Positions 17,412 through 26,065 of a DNA stretch of 30,338 nucleotides are shown one piece after another. This stretch comes from CAVSWN01 sp046728115 (GTDB lineage Bacteria > Acidobacteriota > Vicinamibacteria > Vicinamibacterales > CAVVIG01), in NCBI GenBank assembly GCA_046728115.1, contig JBKPDW010000179.1:1-30338 (forward strand), read 5' to 3'. A program made the translations under genes and the position numbers. How positions within the stretch are numbered: the stretch's first letter is position 1; the number at the start of each line of letters is the position of its first letter. A model generated the notes under the pieces. It made no database searches. It was not told where the DNA came from and worked only from the letters and a program-made list of their open reading frames with translations.

Positions 17412-18617
17412 GTGGCCGACACTGGGGTCCAAGGCGCGTACCGGTTCGGGCCGTTTCAGCTCGACGTCCGGGAACGCCGTCTCTCGCGCGGACCCGAGGT
17501 GATCCCGTTGCGGCTGAAGGTATTCGACACGCTCCGCGTGCTGGTCGAGCATGCCGGGCAGCTCGTGACGAAGCAGGAGTTGCTGGACAGGGTCTGGCCT
17601 GAAACGATCGTCGAAGAAAACAATCTCAATCACAACGTGTCGGTGCTGCGGAGGGCGCTCGGAGAGAAAGCGACCGGCCAGCAGTACATCGAAACCGTCC
17701 CGCGCGTGGGTTATCGCTTTGCGGCCGCGGTCGAAACCGCCGAGCCGCGCCCCGCAGCCACCGTGGCGTCAGCGTCCAAACTGCGGCAGGAAATCAGGTA
17801 CTGCACCACGAGCGACGGCGTACGCCTCGCCTATGCAAGCATCGGCACCGGCCCGCCGCTCGTCAAGGCATCGAACTGGCTGACGCATCTCGATTTCGAG
17901 TGGGACAGTCCAATCTGGCGGCACTGGTGGTCCGCGCTCTCACTTCACCATCGCGTCGTCCGTTACGACGAGCGTGGCAATGGCATGTCGCAACGCGATG
18001 TGTCCGATGTGAGCTTCGACACGTGGGTTCGCGACCTGGAAACCGTGGTCGACGCCGCGGGTCTCGATCGATTTCCGCTCCTCGGGATTTCTCGCGGTGG
18101 GCCCATCGCGATCGCATACGCGATGAAGCACCCTGAGCGCGTCACACACCTCGCGCTCTACGGCGCGTTCTCGGCCGGGTTGAACCATGTCGGGCAGCCG
18201 CACGAACTCGAGGCACGCCGCGCCCTCGTGAGCCTGATGCGACTTGGGTGGGGACTCAACAATCCGGCGTTCTGCAAGGTCTTCACCTGCCGGTTCATCC
18301 CCGAAGCCACACCGGAGCACGAGCGATGGTTCGACGAGCTCCAGCGCGTGTCCACGTCACCGGAAAACGCCGCGCGCCTCATGGAGTGCGATGACGACAT
18401 CGACGTCCGGCCGCTCCTGTCTCAGGTGACGACGCCAACGCTGGTGATCCACTGCGACCGCGACCAGGCCGTACCGGCGGAGAATGGGCGGCAAATCGCC
18501 GCCGCGATCCCGAACGTGCGTTACGTCTCCCTGCCGGGCGCCAACCACCTGATGCTGGAAGAGGAGCCCGCCTGGACGATGTTCCTCGAGGAGCTCGGTT
18601 TGTTCCTGAACTGGTAG
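17412..18617 (+). CDS. OmpR/CadC-type winged helix fused to alpha/beta hydrolase
   Basis: A 401-residue two-domain protein. Residues 8-105 are an OmpR/PhoB-type winged helix (YRFGPFQLDVRERRLSR, TKQELLDRVWPETIVEENNL, NHNVSVLRRALGE, IETVPRVGYRF). Residues 125-401 are an alpha/beta hydrolase with nucleophile Ser 227 in LLGISRGGPIA, an acid in HCDRDQAVP (about 351) and His 379 in GANHLM. It therefore looks like a one-component regulator whose sensor is an enzyme-like domain, or an esterase that binds DNA. I chose GTG 17412 because GAGGTGG sits just before it; GTG 17403 lies inside that ribosome binding site. It is divergent from the SBP56-type gene, a possible target. Confidence 0.9.
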   Translation: MADTGVQGAYRFGPFQLDVRERRLSRGPEVIPLRLKVFDTLRVLVEHAGQLVTKQELLDRVWPETIVEENNLNHNVSVLRRALGEKATGQQYIETVPRVGYRFAAAVETAEPRPAATVASASKLRQEIRYCTTSDGVRLAYASIGTGPPLVKASNWLTHLDFEWDSPIWRHWWSALSLHHRVVRYDERGNGMSQRDVSDVSFDTWVRDLETVVDAAGLDRFPLLGISRGGPIAIAYAMKHPERVTHLALYGAFSAGLNHVGQPHELEARRALVSLMRLGWGLNNPAFCKVFTCRFIPEATPEHERWFDELQRVSTSPENAARLMECDDDIDVRPLLSQVTTPTLVIHCDRDQAVPAENGRQIAAAIPNVRYVSLPGANHLMLEEEPAWTMFLEELGLFLNW

Positions 18618-18832
18618 TGGAGTCCGAGTCGGGATGCGCTCCGCCCTGGGCGGCGGCAAGCGCGTTGCTCGCTGATCCGGCACGATTGTTCGACGAGATC
18701 ATTCGCGCGATCAAAGCCGCGGACTTCTGCATCTTCGACAACCTCGGCACGCGGAGCAAACCGAGACGCGCGCAAGGAAGCGGCGGGGCGAGCAGGGAAC
18801 GGGGCCTTCCCTCAGACGCAGCCCGCCTGTAA
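18617..18832 (+). pseudogene. Fragment of a deoxyribosyltransferase/TIR-like immune-type domain
   Basis: A 71-codon plus frame contains LFDEIIRAIKAADFCIFDN followed by LGTRSKP. That block resembles the strand-and-helix segment of nucleoside 2-deoxyribosyltransferase-like or TIR-like domains, in which a helix is followed by 'ADFCIFDNRxTxxKPNVYIE'. The homology ends at KP; the expected acidic active-site stretch is missing, and the rest (RRAQGSGGASRERGLPSDAA) looks unrelated. It is probably a leftover of a nucleotide-hydrolase-type gene. Because it lies just upstream of the SIR2-TIR/nSTAND operon, it may be debris of an earlier defence gene. The match is short, so the call is tentative. Confidence 0.4.
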
Positions 18833-18899
18833 TATCGCCTACCGAGCGCGCTTGATCGGCGCGCCAAGCCGCACTCAGGATGGCGGTCAAAACAGCTGT

Positions 18900-20312
18900 G
18901 TGAGTCTGCAACTCGCCGATCCCGAAGAATTCTGGTCGGATCTCATCCCGCTTGTCGTGGCGCGACAGGTCGTCCCGATTGTCGGCGGTGACCTTTTGAC
19001 GGTAACCGACGACGGTAAGCCAGTACGCTTCTATCATCGCGTCGCCGAACGGCTGCTCGTGCGTTACGGTGTTGAAATCGCAGCAGGAGATACGACACTC
19101 CGCCCGTATCACGAGTTGAATGACGCCATTTGCGCGCTCGACCGCCTCGGCAAACGCGCCAGCGCCGACAGTTACCTGCCGGCGTACGAAGCGATCCGTA
19201 CGACGCTCGCGGCCTGTCGCGCCGAGGTCGAAGCGCCGCTGCGGCAGCTTGCCGCGATTGAGGACTTCCGCGTGTTCGTTACCACGACGTGCGACGACGC
19301 CCTGGCCCAGGCGCTTGATCAGGTGCGCTACGGTGGCCGCGCCCGGACCGAGCAGGTGGAATATGCACCCAGCGGGCTGCCGAAAGACCGTACGACAGAC
19401 CTGAGCGAACTCGACGTCCCCGATCGGAGCGCGGTGCTTTATCTCTTCGGCAAGGCGGCGGTGTCGCCGGTGTTCGCCGCCCACGACGAAGACGTCCTCG
19501 AGTTCCTGTACGGCCTTCAGGCCGGACTCGGTCAGATGCCGAAACGCTTTTTCTCGGCGATTCGCGGCGCGAACCTGCTGCTGATTGGCTGCCACTTTCC
19601 AGACTGGTTGAGCCGCTTCCTGTTGCGAGTGACCGCGTCGCAGCGATTGAGCGAGCAGCGAGGACGCCGGGATTTCGTGATCGATGTGTCGCGCGACGAG
19701 CCGGGCTTCGTGGTGTTCCTCACGACCTTCGCGCGCAACACGCGAATCTCGTCGATGTCGCCGGCCGAATTCGTTGCCGAGCTCCTTGAGCGATGGCAGG
19801 CTCAGCGCGCACGCGAGAGCCCGGCAATCGAGGGGCAAGCCAACGCCGTGCCGTCTCGGGCGCGGAGGTCGGCTGTCTTCATCAGCTACTCGCGGAGCGA
19901 CATCGGTCCGGTCCGGACGCTCTACGAGGAGATCCGACGCGTAGCGGGCGACGATGTGGCCTGGTTCGACAAGTCGGCGATCAATCCCGGCGAGGAATGG
20001 CGCGCACGCATCTTGGATGCCGTCGAGACGTGTCAGCTGTTCCTTCCCATCGTCTCCCTCTCGGAAGAGGCGCGGACCGAGGGCGTGTTCATCGAGGAAT
20101 GGCGAAGGGCTCTCGATCGGGCGCGCGGGATCGACGGCCGCGCGTTCATCGTGCCGGTATTCGTAGATGCCGATGCCGAGGCGAACCTCTCACGCTATTC
20201 CCGCGCCAATCGCCTCTTTGGCGCGATCGATTTCGGATTTGCACCGGATGGCAAGCTGACGCCAAAGCTCGAAGCCATGATCGTCCGAGAGCTCCGCGCG
20301 CTCAGAGGATGA
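18900..20312 (+). CDS. SIR2-like/TIR fusion protein (putative defence effector)
   Basis: A 470-residue protein with two NAD-related domains. Residues 10-290 have SIR2_2-like architecture: an N-terminal QVVPIVGGDLL, FRVFVTTTCDDALAQALD (125-140), SAVLYLFGKAAVSPV (177-191), a DEDVLEFLYGL helix, and ANLLLIGCHFPDWLSRFLL (224-242). However, the usual GAG is GGD, the TTN Asn is Thr 130 and the LHG His is Phe 183, so NADase activity is unlikely. Residues 323-470 are a TIR domain: SAVFISYSRSD, WFDKSAINPGEEW, and FIEEWRRAL with candidate catalytic Glu 400. I chose GTG 18900 over the in-frame TTG 18852 because the first 16 codons look non-conserved; neither has a strong ribosome binding site. It ends four bases before the nSTAND gene, which probably controls it. 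Confidence 0.85.
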   Translation: MSLQLADPEEFWSDLIPLVVARQVVPIVGGDLLTVTDDGKPVRFYHRVAERLLVRYGVEIAAGDTTLRPYHELNDAICALDRLGKRASADSYLPAYEAIRTTLAACRAEVEAPLRQLAAIEDFRVFVTTTCDDALAQALDQVRYGGRARTEQVEYAPSGLPKDRTTDLSELDVPDRSAVLYLFGKAAVSPVFAAHDEDVLEFLYGLQAGLGQMPKRFFSAIRGANLLLIGCHFPDWLSRFLLRVTASQRLSEQRGRRDFVIDVSRDEPGFVVFLTTFARNTRISSMSPAEFVAELLERWQAQRARESPAIEGQANAVPSRARRSAVFISYSRSDIGPVRTLYEEIRRVAGDDVAWFDKSAINPGEEWRARILDAVETCQLFLPIVSLSEEARTEGVFIEEWRRALDRARGIDGRAFIVPVFVDADAEANLSRYSRANRLFGAIDFGFAPDGKLTPKLEAMIVRELRALRG

Positions 20313-20316
20313 TGTC

Positions 20317-23034
20317 GTGGCGAACGACACGCCGAGCACGTCCTACCAACTCGATTCCGAGAACCCGTGGCCGGGGCTCGCGTGGTTCGACGAGAGCGCG
20401 GCGTCGTTCTTCAACGGTCGCCGTCGCGAGATTGCCGAGCTCAAGCGGCTCGTCACGGACGCACCACTCACGGTGCTGTTCGGCCGATCGGGCCTCGGCA
20501 AGACCTCATTGCTGAAAGCCGGCCTGTTTCCATCGCTGAGACCGGCTAACTTCCTACCCGTGTACGTGCGGTTCGATTTCACGACGCCCCGCGCCGGCGA
20601 CGCGCCGCCCCTCGTCGCACAGCTGATGGCCGCCTTCACGGACGCGTGCGCGTCAATCGGCGCCGATGCGCCGCCTCGTGACGGCGAGACGTTGTGGGAG
20701 TACCTGCATCGGGCCGACGGGAAGGTGTGGAGCGCGCATAACGAGCCTCTCGTGCCGGTGTTCGTCATCGATCAGTTCGAGGAGGTGTTCACGCTCGGGC
20801 CGACGAACCTGGCGGCGGTCACGCGCCTGCGGGAGGATCTGGCGGATCTTGCCGAGAACCGCATTCCAGTCGCCACCGAGCAGCGCCTGGCTGCGGACGA
20901 GCGTGGTGCCACGCGATTCGCTCTCCGCAGTCAGCGCTATCGCGTGCTTCTGTCGTTCCGCGAAGACTTCGCCACGGCGTTCGAGCGCTGGCACGAACTG
21001 CCGTCGCTCATGCGGAATCGCGTCCAGCTGCTGCCGATGACCGGAACGCACGCTCTCGAGGCGGTCTACGGATCCGCATCGCACCTAATGGACCAAGACA
21101 CGGCCGAGCAGATCGTCCGCTTCGTCGCATCCGAGAAGCACGCGGATCCCCCCGCTGCCGGGACCGAGACAGTCGCCCTCGACGGCCTCATCGTCGAGCC
21201 CGCCCTCCTGAGCCTCGTCTGCCGCGGATTGAACGACAGCCGCCACGCGAGGGCGAGGCGCGGCGGGCCGAATCGCATCGATCGCGAACTGCTCGCCTCG
21301 ACGGGCCCCGGCGTCGTCGACAGGCACTACGACACGTGCATGCAGGACCAGCCCGAGCGCGTGCACCGGTTCGTCGAGAGCGAGCTGATCACCGAGAGCG
21401 GCTTCCGCAAGCCATGCGCGCAGGACGACGCGCTGCGCGAGCCGTATGGCGTGGCGCTCGATTCGCTGAGAGTCCTGGTCGATCGGCGGCTGCTCCGCAT
21501 CGAGCCATCGCTCGGCGTAACGCGAGTCGAGCTGATCCACGATCTCCTCACGCCGACCGTCGTCGCACGCCGCGATGCGCGGCGGAGCGCGGATCGGCAG
21601 CGCCAAATCGACGCCGAACTGCGCAAGCGCGAAGAGGCACAACGGGCGATCGAGGCCCAACGCCGGGCCAGGCAGCGAATGCGGATCGTTGTCGGCGTCG
21701 CCGCGGCGGCGATCCTGATCGCCGCCGCCGTCGGTGCCATTGCCGCTTACGCGCTGAGGCAGGAGCACATCGCGAACGACGAGCGCGCGAAGGCAAACAG
21801 CCAGGCGCGTGTCGCCCAGTCGCGTGAGCTCGCGTCGGCGGCAATCACGCGCCTCGACCTCGACCCCGAGCTCGCCGTCCGCCTCGCGCTCGAGGCGACG
21901 AGAGTGTCGCCGACAGCCCAGGCAGTGTCGGCGCTCCGGCAGGCGCTGTTCCGGTGGCCCGGTCGGTCCGGCGGTCCGTCAGCCATCGGAGACGCGGCGC
22001 CGGGGTTGCGCATGCGCGAGCTGAAAGGCCACACCGACGACGTGATGGGCGTCGCGTTCAGCCCGGACGGCACCCGGCTGCTGAGCGTTGCCTGCGACAG
22101 AACGGCCCGCCTCTGGGACGTCGCGACCGGCGCAGAAGTGTTCGTGCTGCGTGACCATCGCGCATCGCTCTCGGTGGGCGCGTTCAGCCGCGACGGCCGC
22201 CTCATCGCCACGGCGGGCGGCAACCCCTGCCTGACCGAAGCCTACAGGACAGATCCGAACGATACGGAAATCCGAGTGTGGGACGCGGCCAGCGGCCGCG
22301 TGATCGCCCACCTGCCTGGCTCACCGCAGCTCGTCGTCGGCGCGGCTTTCAGCGCGGATGGCAGCGAGATCGCTGCCGGCGGCATCGACGGAGAAGTGCG
22401 AATCTGGACGCGGGCGACCGGCCAGATGCGGGTCGTCGGCACGCAGAGCGCCGGCATCCAGTCGGTGGAGTACAGTCCGGACGGCCAGCAGCTGGCCACC
22501 GGCGGATTCACCACCGAGGCCGGCAGCAGCAGGATTGCGGGCGGTGTCATCATCTGGAACCCTCAGACCGGTGCCAGGCTGACGCAACTGAATCACGAGC
22601 GCGGTGTTCTGGCGGTCGCGTACGGCGGAACGGCGGGCGGCGACATTTTGCTCGCCAGCGTCGATTTGACCGGCATCGCCAAGGTGTGGAATGCGCGCAC
22701 ATTCGCGCTGCGCCGCGAGCTGAAGAGCTACAGTTCCGAACTCAATGGGACGGCGTTCTCCCGCGACAGCCGCTTTCTCGTCACGGCCGGCGACGACCTG
22801 TCGATTTGGGAAACCGAAACGGGCGCGCGTCTGCGGGCGCTGACGGGGCGCGGCAGTCTGTATGCCACATCAATGAGCGCCGATGGCCGGATCATCGCCG
22901 CAGGCGGTGCTCATGGCTTTGTCAGCCTCCTCAACTGTGATGTGTGCGTGCCGATCGATGCGCTCGTGAAGCTCGCGACCGACCGCTCACCGCGCGACTT
23001 CACCGAGCAGGAGCGCAAGGACTTCCTTCACTAG
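20317..23034 (+). CDS. Membrane-anchored nSTAND ATPase with WD40 propeller
   Basis: A 905-residue STAND-type sensor. Residues 15-410 are an nSTAND1 module: NPWPGLAWF, Walker A FGRSGLGKTSLLKAG (55-69), Walker B PVFVIDQFEEVFTLG (147-161), YRVLLSFREDFATAF, ALLSLVCRGLN, and a winged-helix-like end VELIHDLLTPTVVARR. A charged coiled coil (about 420-455) leads to one hydrophobic helix (about 457-479). Residues 568 to about 885 form roughly seven WD40 blades, for example GHTDDVMGVAFSPDG with TARLWD, then a short tail rich in acidic and basic residues. No effector domain is fused to it. The GTG at 20317 has AGAGGA eight bases upstream and lies four bases after the SIR2-TIR stop, so the two are translationally coupled. 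Likely role: trigger sensing and effector activation, by analogy with other STAND proteins. Confidence 0.9.
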   Translation: MANDTPSTSYQLDSENPWPGLAWFDESAASFFNGRRREIAELKRLVTDAPLTVLFGRSGLGKTSLLKAGLFPSLRPANFLPVYVRFDFTTPRAGDAPPLVAQLMAAFTDACASIGADAPPRDGETLWEYLHRADGKVWSAHNEPLVPVFVIDQFEEVFTLGPTNLAAVTRLREDLADLAENRIPVATEQRLAADERGATRFALRSQRYRVLLSFREDFATAFERWHELPSLMRNRVQLLPMTGTHALEAVYGSASHLMDQDTAEQIVRFVASEKHADPPAAGTETVALDGLIVEPALLSLVCRGLNDSRHARARRGGPNRIDRELLASTGPGVVDRHYDTCMQDQPERVHRFVESELITESGFRKPCAQDDALREPYGVALDSLRVLVDRRLLRIEPSLGVTRVELIHDLLTPTVVARRDARRSADRQRQIDAELRKREEAQRAIEAQRRARQRMRIVVGVAAAAILIAAAVGAIAAYALRQEHIANDERAKANSQARVAQSRELASAAITRLDLDPELAVRLALEATRVSPTAQAVSALRQALFRWPGRSGGPSAIGDAAPGLRMRELKGHTDDVMGVAFSPDGTRLLSVACDRTARLWDVATGAEVFVLRDHRASLSVGAFSRDGRLIATAGGNPCLTEAYRTDPNDTEIRVWDAASGRVIAHLPGSPQLVVGAAFSADGSEIAAGGIDGEVRIWTRATGQMRVVGTQSAGIQSVEYSPDGQQLATGGFTTEAGSSRIAGGVIIWNPQTGARLTQLNHERGVLAVAYGGTAGGDILLASVDLTGIAKVWNARTFALRRELKSYSSELNGTAFSRDSRFLVTAGDDLSIWETETGARLRALTGRGSLYATSMSADGRIIAAGGAHGFVSLLNCDVCVPIDALVKLATDRSPRDFTEQERKDFLH

Positions 23035-23176
23035 CGCCGTCTCTTGCCTCGGCCGATTTGGACGGGTTGCTGCTCGTGCAGTACGTTTCCTACCAGGATC
23101 TCTGCGAGCCAGCTCTGCTGCGGTCTGCCGGATTTCCTCGAAAACGCACGGGTTCGGATGATACTCGGATAACGTC

Positions 23177-24589
23177 ATGTCAATTCTCATCATCGGATCG
23201 GGAATCTGCGGTCTCGGCGCCGCATTGCTGCTCGCGCGCGACGGTCACGACGTCACTGTCCTCGAGCGCGACGGGAGTCCGGTTCCGCAATCGGCACAGG
23301 AGGCATGGGACGGCTGGACGCGTCCGGGCGTCGTTCAGTTCCGGCAGCCGCACAACTTCATGCCCGGCCTGCGGCGGCTGCTCGAAGCGGAGCTGCCCGA
23401 CGTGCAGGACGCGCTTGAGCGCGCGGGCGCATGCCGGTTCGACCTGCTGAACCCGCTGCCGCCGAACTTCGCGGATCGATCGCCCCGTCCGATCGACGAT
23501 CAGCTCTGGACGTTCACCGCACGGCGGCCCGTGGGCGAGTGGGTCTTCCTGACGGCTGCGCTCAACGAGCCGCGCATCACGGTCAGGCGCGGCGTGCACG
23601 TGGCCGAGTTGCTCTCGGGTCCGAGCGCAGCGGACGGAATCCCCCATGTAACAGGCGTCCGCACCGCCGGCGGCGAAACGCTCGCCGCCGACCTCGTCGT
23701 CGACGCGACCGGCCGCCTGTCGCGAAGCCCCGAGTGGCTCGCGGCAATCGGCGCGCGGCCGCCATACGAGGAACACACCGACTGCGGATTCGCGTACTAC
23801 ACGCGGTATTTCGCAGGCACAATGCCAGCCCGGCGCGGCGGAACGCTGACGCCGCTTGGCTCGATTTCCATCCTCACACTGCCCGGCGACAACGACACAT
23901 GGTCCATCACGCTCTTCTGCGCGTCGAACGACCAGCCGCTGAAGACCCTTCGACGCGAAGCGCAGTGGACGAACGCCATTCGCGCGTGCCCGGCGCACGC
24001 GCACTGGCTCGACGGCGAGCCGATCACCGGCGTGCTGCCGATGAGCGGCGTCGTCGATCGCTATCGCCGCTTCGTCGACGACGAAGGGCCGGTCGCGACG
24101 GGATTCGTGGCGGTTGCCGACGCGTGGGCGTGCACGAATCCGTCGGCGGGACGGGGGTTGACTGTGGGGTTCCTCCATGCGCTCCGGCTGCGCGATGTGT
24201 TGCGCGAAGCCGGCGAGGAGCCGCGGGGGCTCGTCGACGAGTTCCATCGGCGGACCGAAACGGACGTCGCACCGTGGTATCACGCGCAGATCGCGGTCGA
24301 CCGTGCCCGCTTCGCGGAAATGGAGGCGCTGCGCGACGGTCGCGAGCCGCCGCCCGTTGCCGACGAACTGGCCCGCGCCGTCCTGTCGCTCATGTCGACG
24401 ATGCCGGCCGATCCGGATCTGTTCCGAGCGGCGCTCGAGTACATCGGCACGATCACGCCCATCCAGGACGTCCTCGCACGACGGGACGTTGCGGAGAAGG
24501 TTGGCGCGGTGCGAGCGGCGATGAAAGACGCGCCGCCGCCGCGGATGCCGGGACCGGACCGCGCGAAGCTGCTCGACATCGTTCGCTGA
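23177..24589 (+). CDS. FAD-dependent oxidoreductase/monooxygenase-like protein
   Basis: A 470-residue flavoprotein. It starts with the FAD-binding Rossmann motif ILIIGSGICGLGAALLLARD followed by VTVLERD. The middle has LAADLVVDATGRLSRSPEWL, where the DATG belongs to the second dinucleotide-binding region. The C-terminal flavin-binding part has FVAVADAWACTNPSAGRGLT. This arrangement is that of PHBH/geranylgeranyl-reductase-like FAD monooxygenases and reductases. The substrate is unknown. The ATG at 23177 lies 142 bases after the nSTAND gene, so it need not belong to that operon. It is convergent with the DUF1080-like gene; the two stops are 29 bases apart. Confidence 0.88.
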   Translation: MSILIIGSGICGLGAALLLARDGHDVTVLERDGSPVPQSAQEAWDGWTRPGVVQFRQPHNFMPGLRRLLEAELPDVQDALERAGACRFDLLNPLPPNFADRSPRPIDDQLWTFTARRPVGEWVFLTAALNEPRITVRRGVHVAELLSGPSAADGIPHVTGVRTAGGETLAADLVVDATGRLSRSPEWLAAIGARPPYEEHTDCGFAYYTRYFAGTMPARRGGTLTPLGSISILTLPGDNDTWSITLFCASNDQPLKTLRREAQWTNAIRACPAHAHWLDGEPITGVLPMSGVVDRYRRFVDDEGPVATGFVAVADAWACTNPSAGRGLTVGFLHALRLRDVLREAGEEPRGLVDEFHRRTETDVAPWYHAQIAVDRARFAEMEALRDGREPPPVADELARAVLSLMSTMPADPDLFRAALEYIGTITPIQDVLARRDVAEKVGAVRAAMKDAPPPRMPGPDRAKLLDIVR

Positions 24590-24618
24590 TTCCGCGGTCA
24601 GCCCCATCCGCCTCCGGC

Positions 24619-25260
24619 CTACTTTGCGTCCCGAATCTGCAAACCCGCGAAGTAGCCTTCCGTACCGGGACCGATCCAGAGCGCCACGCCGCCAGAGGAA
24701 TCGCCGAGCTTGAGATCATTCACGATCAGACACGGTTGTGCCGCGCCATGCACATAGAGGCGCGCCTTCGTGCCTTCCACGGTGATGCGATACCGCGTCC
24801 ACACGCCCGGTTCGAGGTCGACGTAGCTTTCGTACTTCTCCGGCGCCTGCGCGCGAGACACCGCGAACCCGAAGTTCGGATGTGCGCTGTACTGCGTGGA
24901 ATGATTGCGGCGGACTTGGTCGTCGGCGCGTCCGTTGGTCGGGCGTAGATAGATGTACTCGAACTGGCCGTCCTTCATCCGAAACGCGATGCCGATGAAT
25001 CCGCGCGCTGCGGCAGCGGCCCCCCCAGTGGGCTGTCCCGCTAATTCCACCTCGATCTCGCCGTTGTGAAACGTCGCGCCCTTGACGATCGCGTACGCCT
25101 CGCCATTGGGCACGTCGCCATCCTCCACGATCTTGATCGCGCGCTTGCCCTGGTATTCCACTTGTTCCACTTTGACCTGGTGCGGCGTCAGTTGATCGAC
25201 CGTCTGCGCGGACGCCGTGGACGCAATCGCGAGCGCCACAATGACTTTGCTTATCGGCAT
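24619..25260 (-). CDS. Secreted DUF1080/concanavalin-like domain protein
   Basis: A 213-residue secreted protein. The ATG at 25260 is preferred over an earlier in-frame start at 25317 because it begins a clean signal peptide (MPISKVIVALAIASTASAQ). The mature part is a beta-sandwich of the 3-keto-disaccharide hydrolase/DUF1080 or LamG-like type: VKGATFHNGEIEVELAGQP, GFIGIAFRMKDGQFEYIYLR, GVWTRYRITVEGTKARLYVH, and the closing GVALWIGPGTEGYFAGLQI. Such domains bind or cleave glycans in the periplasm or outside the cell. No catalytic residues can be assigned by eye, and it may be a binding protein only. It is monocistronic as far as can be seen. Confidence 0.8.
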   Translation of the reverse strand: MPISKVIVALAIASTASAQTVDQLTPHQVKVEQVEYQGKRAIKIVEDGDVPNGEAYAIVKGATFHNGEIEVELAGQPTGGAAAAARGFIGIAFRMKDGQFEYIYLRPTNGRADDQVRRNHSTQYSAHPNFGFAVSRAQAPEKYESYVDLEPGVWTRYRITVEGTKARLYVHGAAQPCLIVNDLKLGDSSGGVALWIGPGTEGYFAGLQIRDAK

Positions 25261-25324
25261 ATCAGTCGTTTGTCCTCTCGCCCGCGCATCGAGCGACTTT
25301 GGGATTGCTTTGATCAAACGCCGA

Positions 25325-25489
25325 TTATACCTGCGTCAATTCGACTCCAGGGCCAAAGTTGACCTCCGCTCGCGGCTGCGAAGCGGCCGTCAGAGCAGTC
25401 GTTACGAACCTTTTGATGCCCATGCCGCCCGCGCCGACGGCAGAGAGGATCTCGTACGGTCCGAGGCGGGATCCGGCATGAAGAGGCAC
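25325..25489 (-). pseudogene. Ser/Thr protein kinase, N-terminal remnant
   Basis: A 54-codon minus frame starts at GTG 25489 with PLHAGSRLGPYEILSAVGAG and then GMG. This is the standard opening of PknB-type kinases, including the glycine-rich ATP loop. It breaks off where the EVYRARD stretch should follow (it reads IKRFVTTALTAAS) and stops at TAA 25327-25325. The remaining kinase domain is not found nearby. It lies just upstream of the DUF1080-like gene on the same strand, so the deletion may have joined the kinase promoter region to that area. Confidence 0.6.
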
Positions 25490-25650
25490 GGCCTGCGCGG
25501 GATTATGCCTCGGCTACCGCATTCGCGCCAGCTACTCAGGGCGTCGCGCACACCTCGATTGGCGGACAAGTGCAGATCAGATGCCGGTCGCGCTCAATGC
25601 GAACTGTCCTCATGCTTTTTGCAGACGGGCTTCTCCAGAGCGGAGTAACG

Positions 25651-26065
25651 TCAGATGACCTTGTGCCTGTAAATCAGGGTCGTCGGACGCGTTCCTTCTG
25701 CCATGAGGTATATCCACACGGGCCCGCGCCAGTTGGAATTGCCGCCGAACATACCATTGTTCGATTCCGCCGGGAGGTACTCGACTCGATACTCCTCGCC
25801 GCCGATTTGAAGCGTAAATGGGTGGTCCTTGTGCCAGCGCGACAGGGAACGGATGCCATAAGGACTGAGGAAGCGCTCCTCATCCAGCATGCGCGTAAGC
25901 ACGCGGCGCAGCTTGTCTTCGTTCAGAATCGCCAGCATGCGCCGCCCGTTCATTCCCACTCTGGTCGGCGAATGGATGTTGGCTACCAGCTGGGGATTTC
26001 TGTTTATGAACCGGCCAACCCTGTCGAAAATGTTCGGAAAGCGATCGATCAACTCAGATGAGAGC
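25651..26065 (-). pseudogene. GH63/MGH-like glycosidase, C-terminal remnant
   Basis: On minus, the frame reads RFPNIFDRVGRFINRNPQLV, GMNGRRMLAILNEDKLRRVL, FLSPYGIRSLSRWHKDHPF, then YLPAESNNGMFGGNSNWRGP. This matches the C-terminal (alpha/alpha)6-barrel part of GH63-like glucosidases. After GPVW, at about 25710, the homology ends and an unrelated tail (YLMAEGTRPTTLIYRHKVI) runs to the stop at 25651. The open frame extends upstream to 26277, but that part is only the antisense of the plus-strand remnant at 26065-26311. Both the catalytic N-terminal part and the true C-terminus are missing, so it is a fragment. Confidence 0.65.

Noticed and set aside
23180..24607. 475-codon minus frame opposite the FAD oxidoreductase
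   Set aside because: No domain features; the plus strand has unmistakable FAD motifs.
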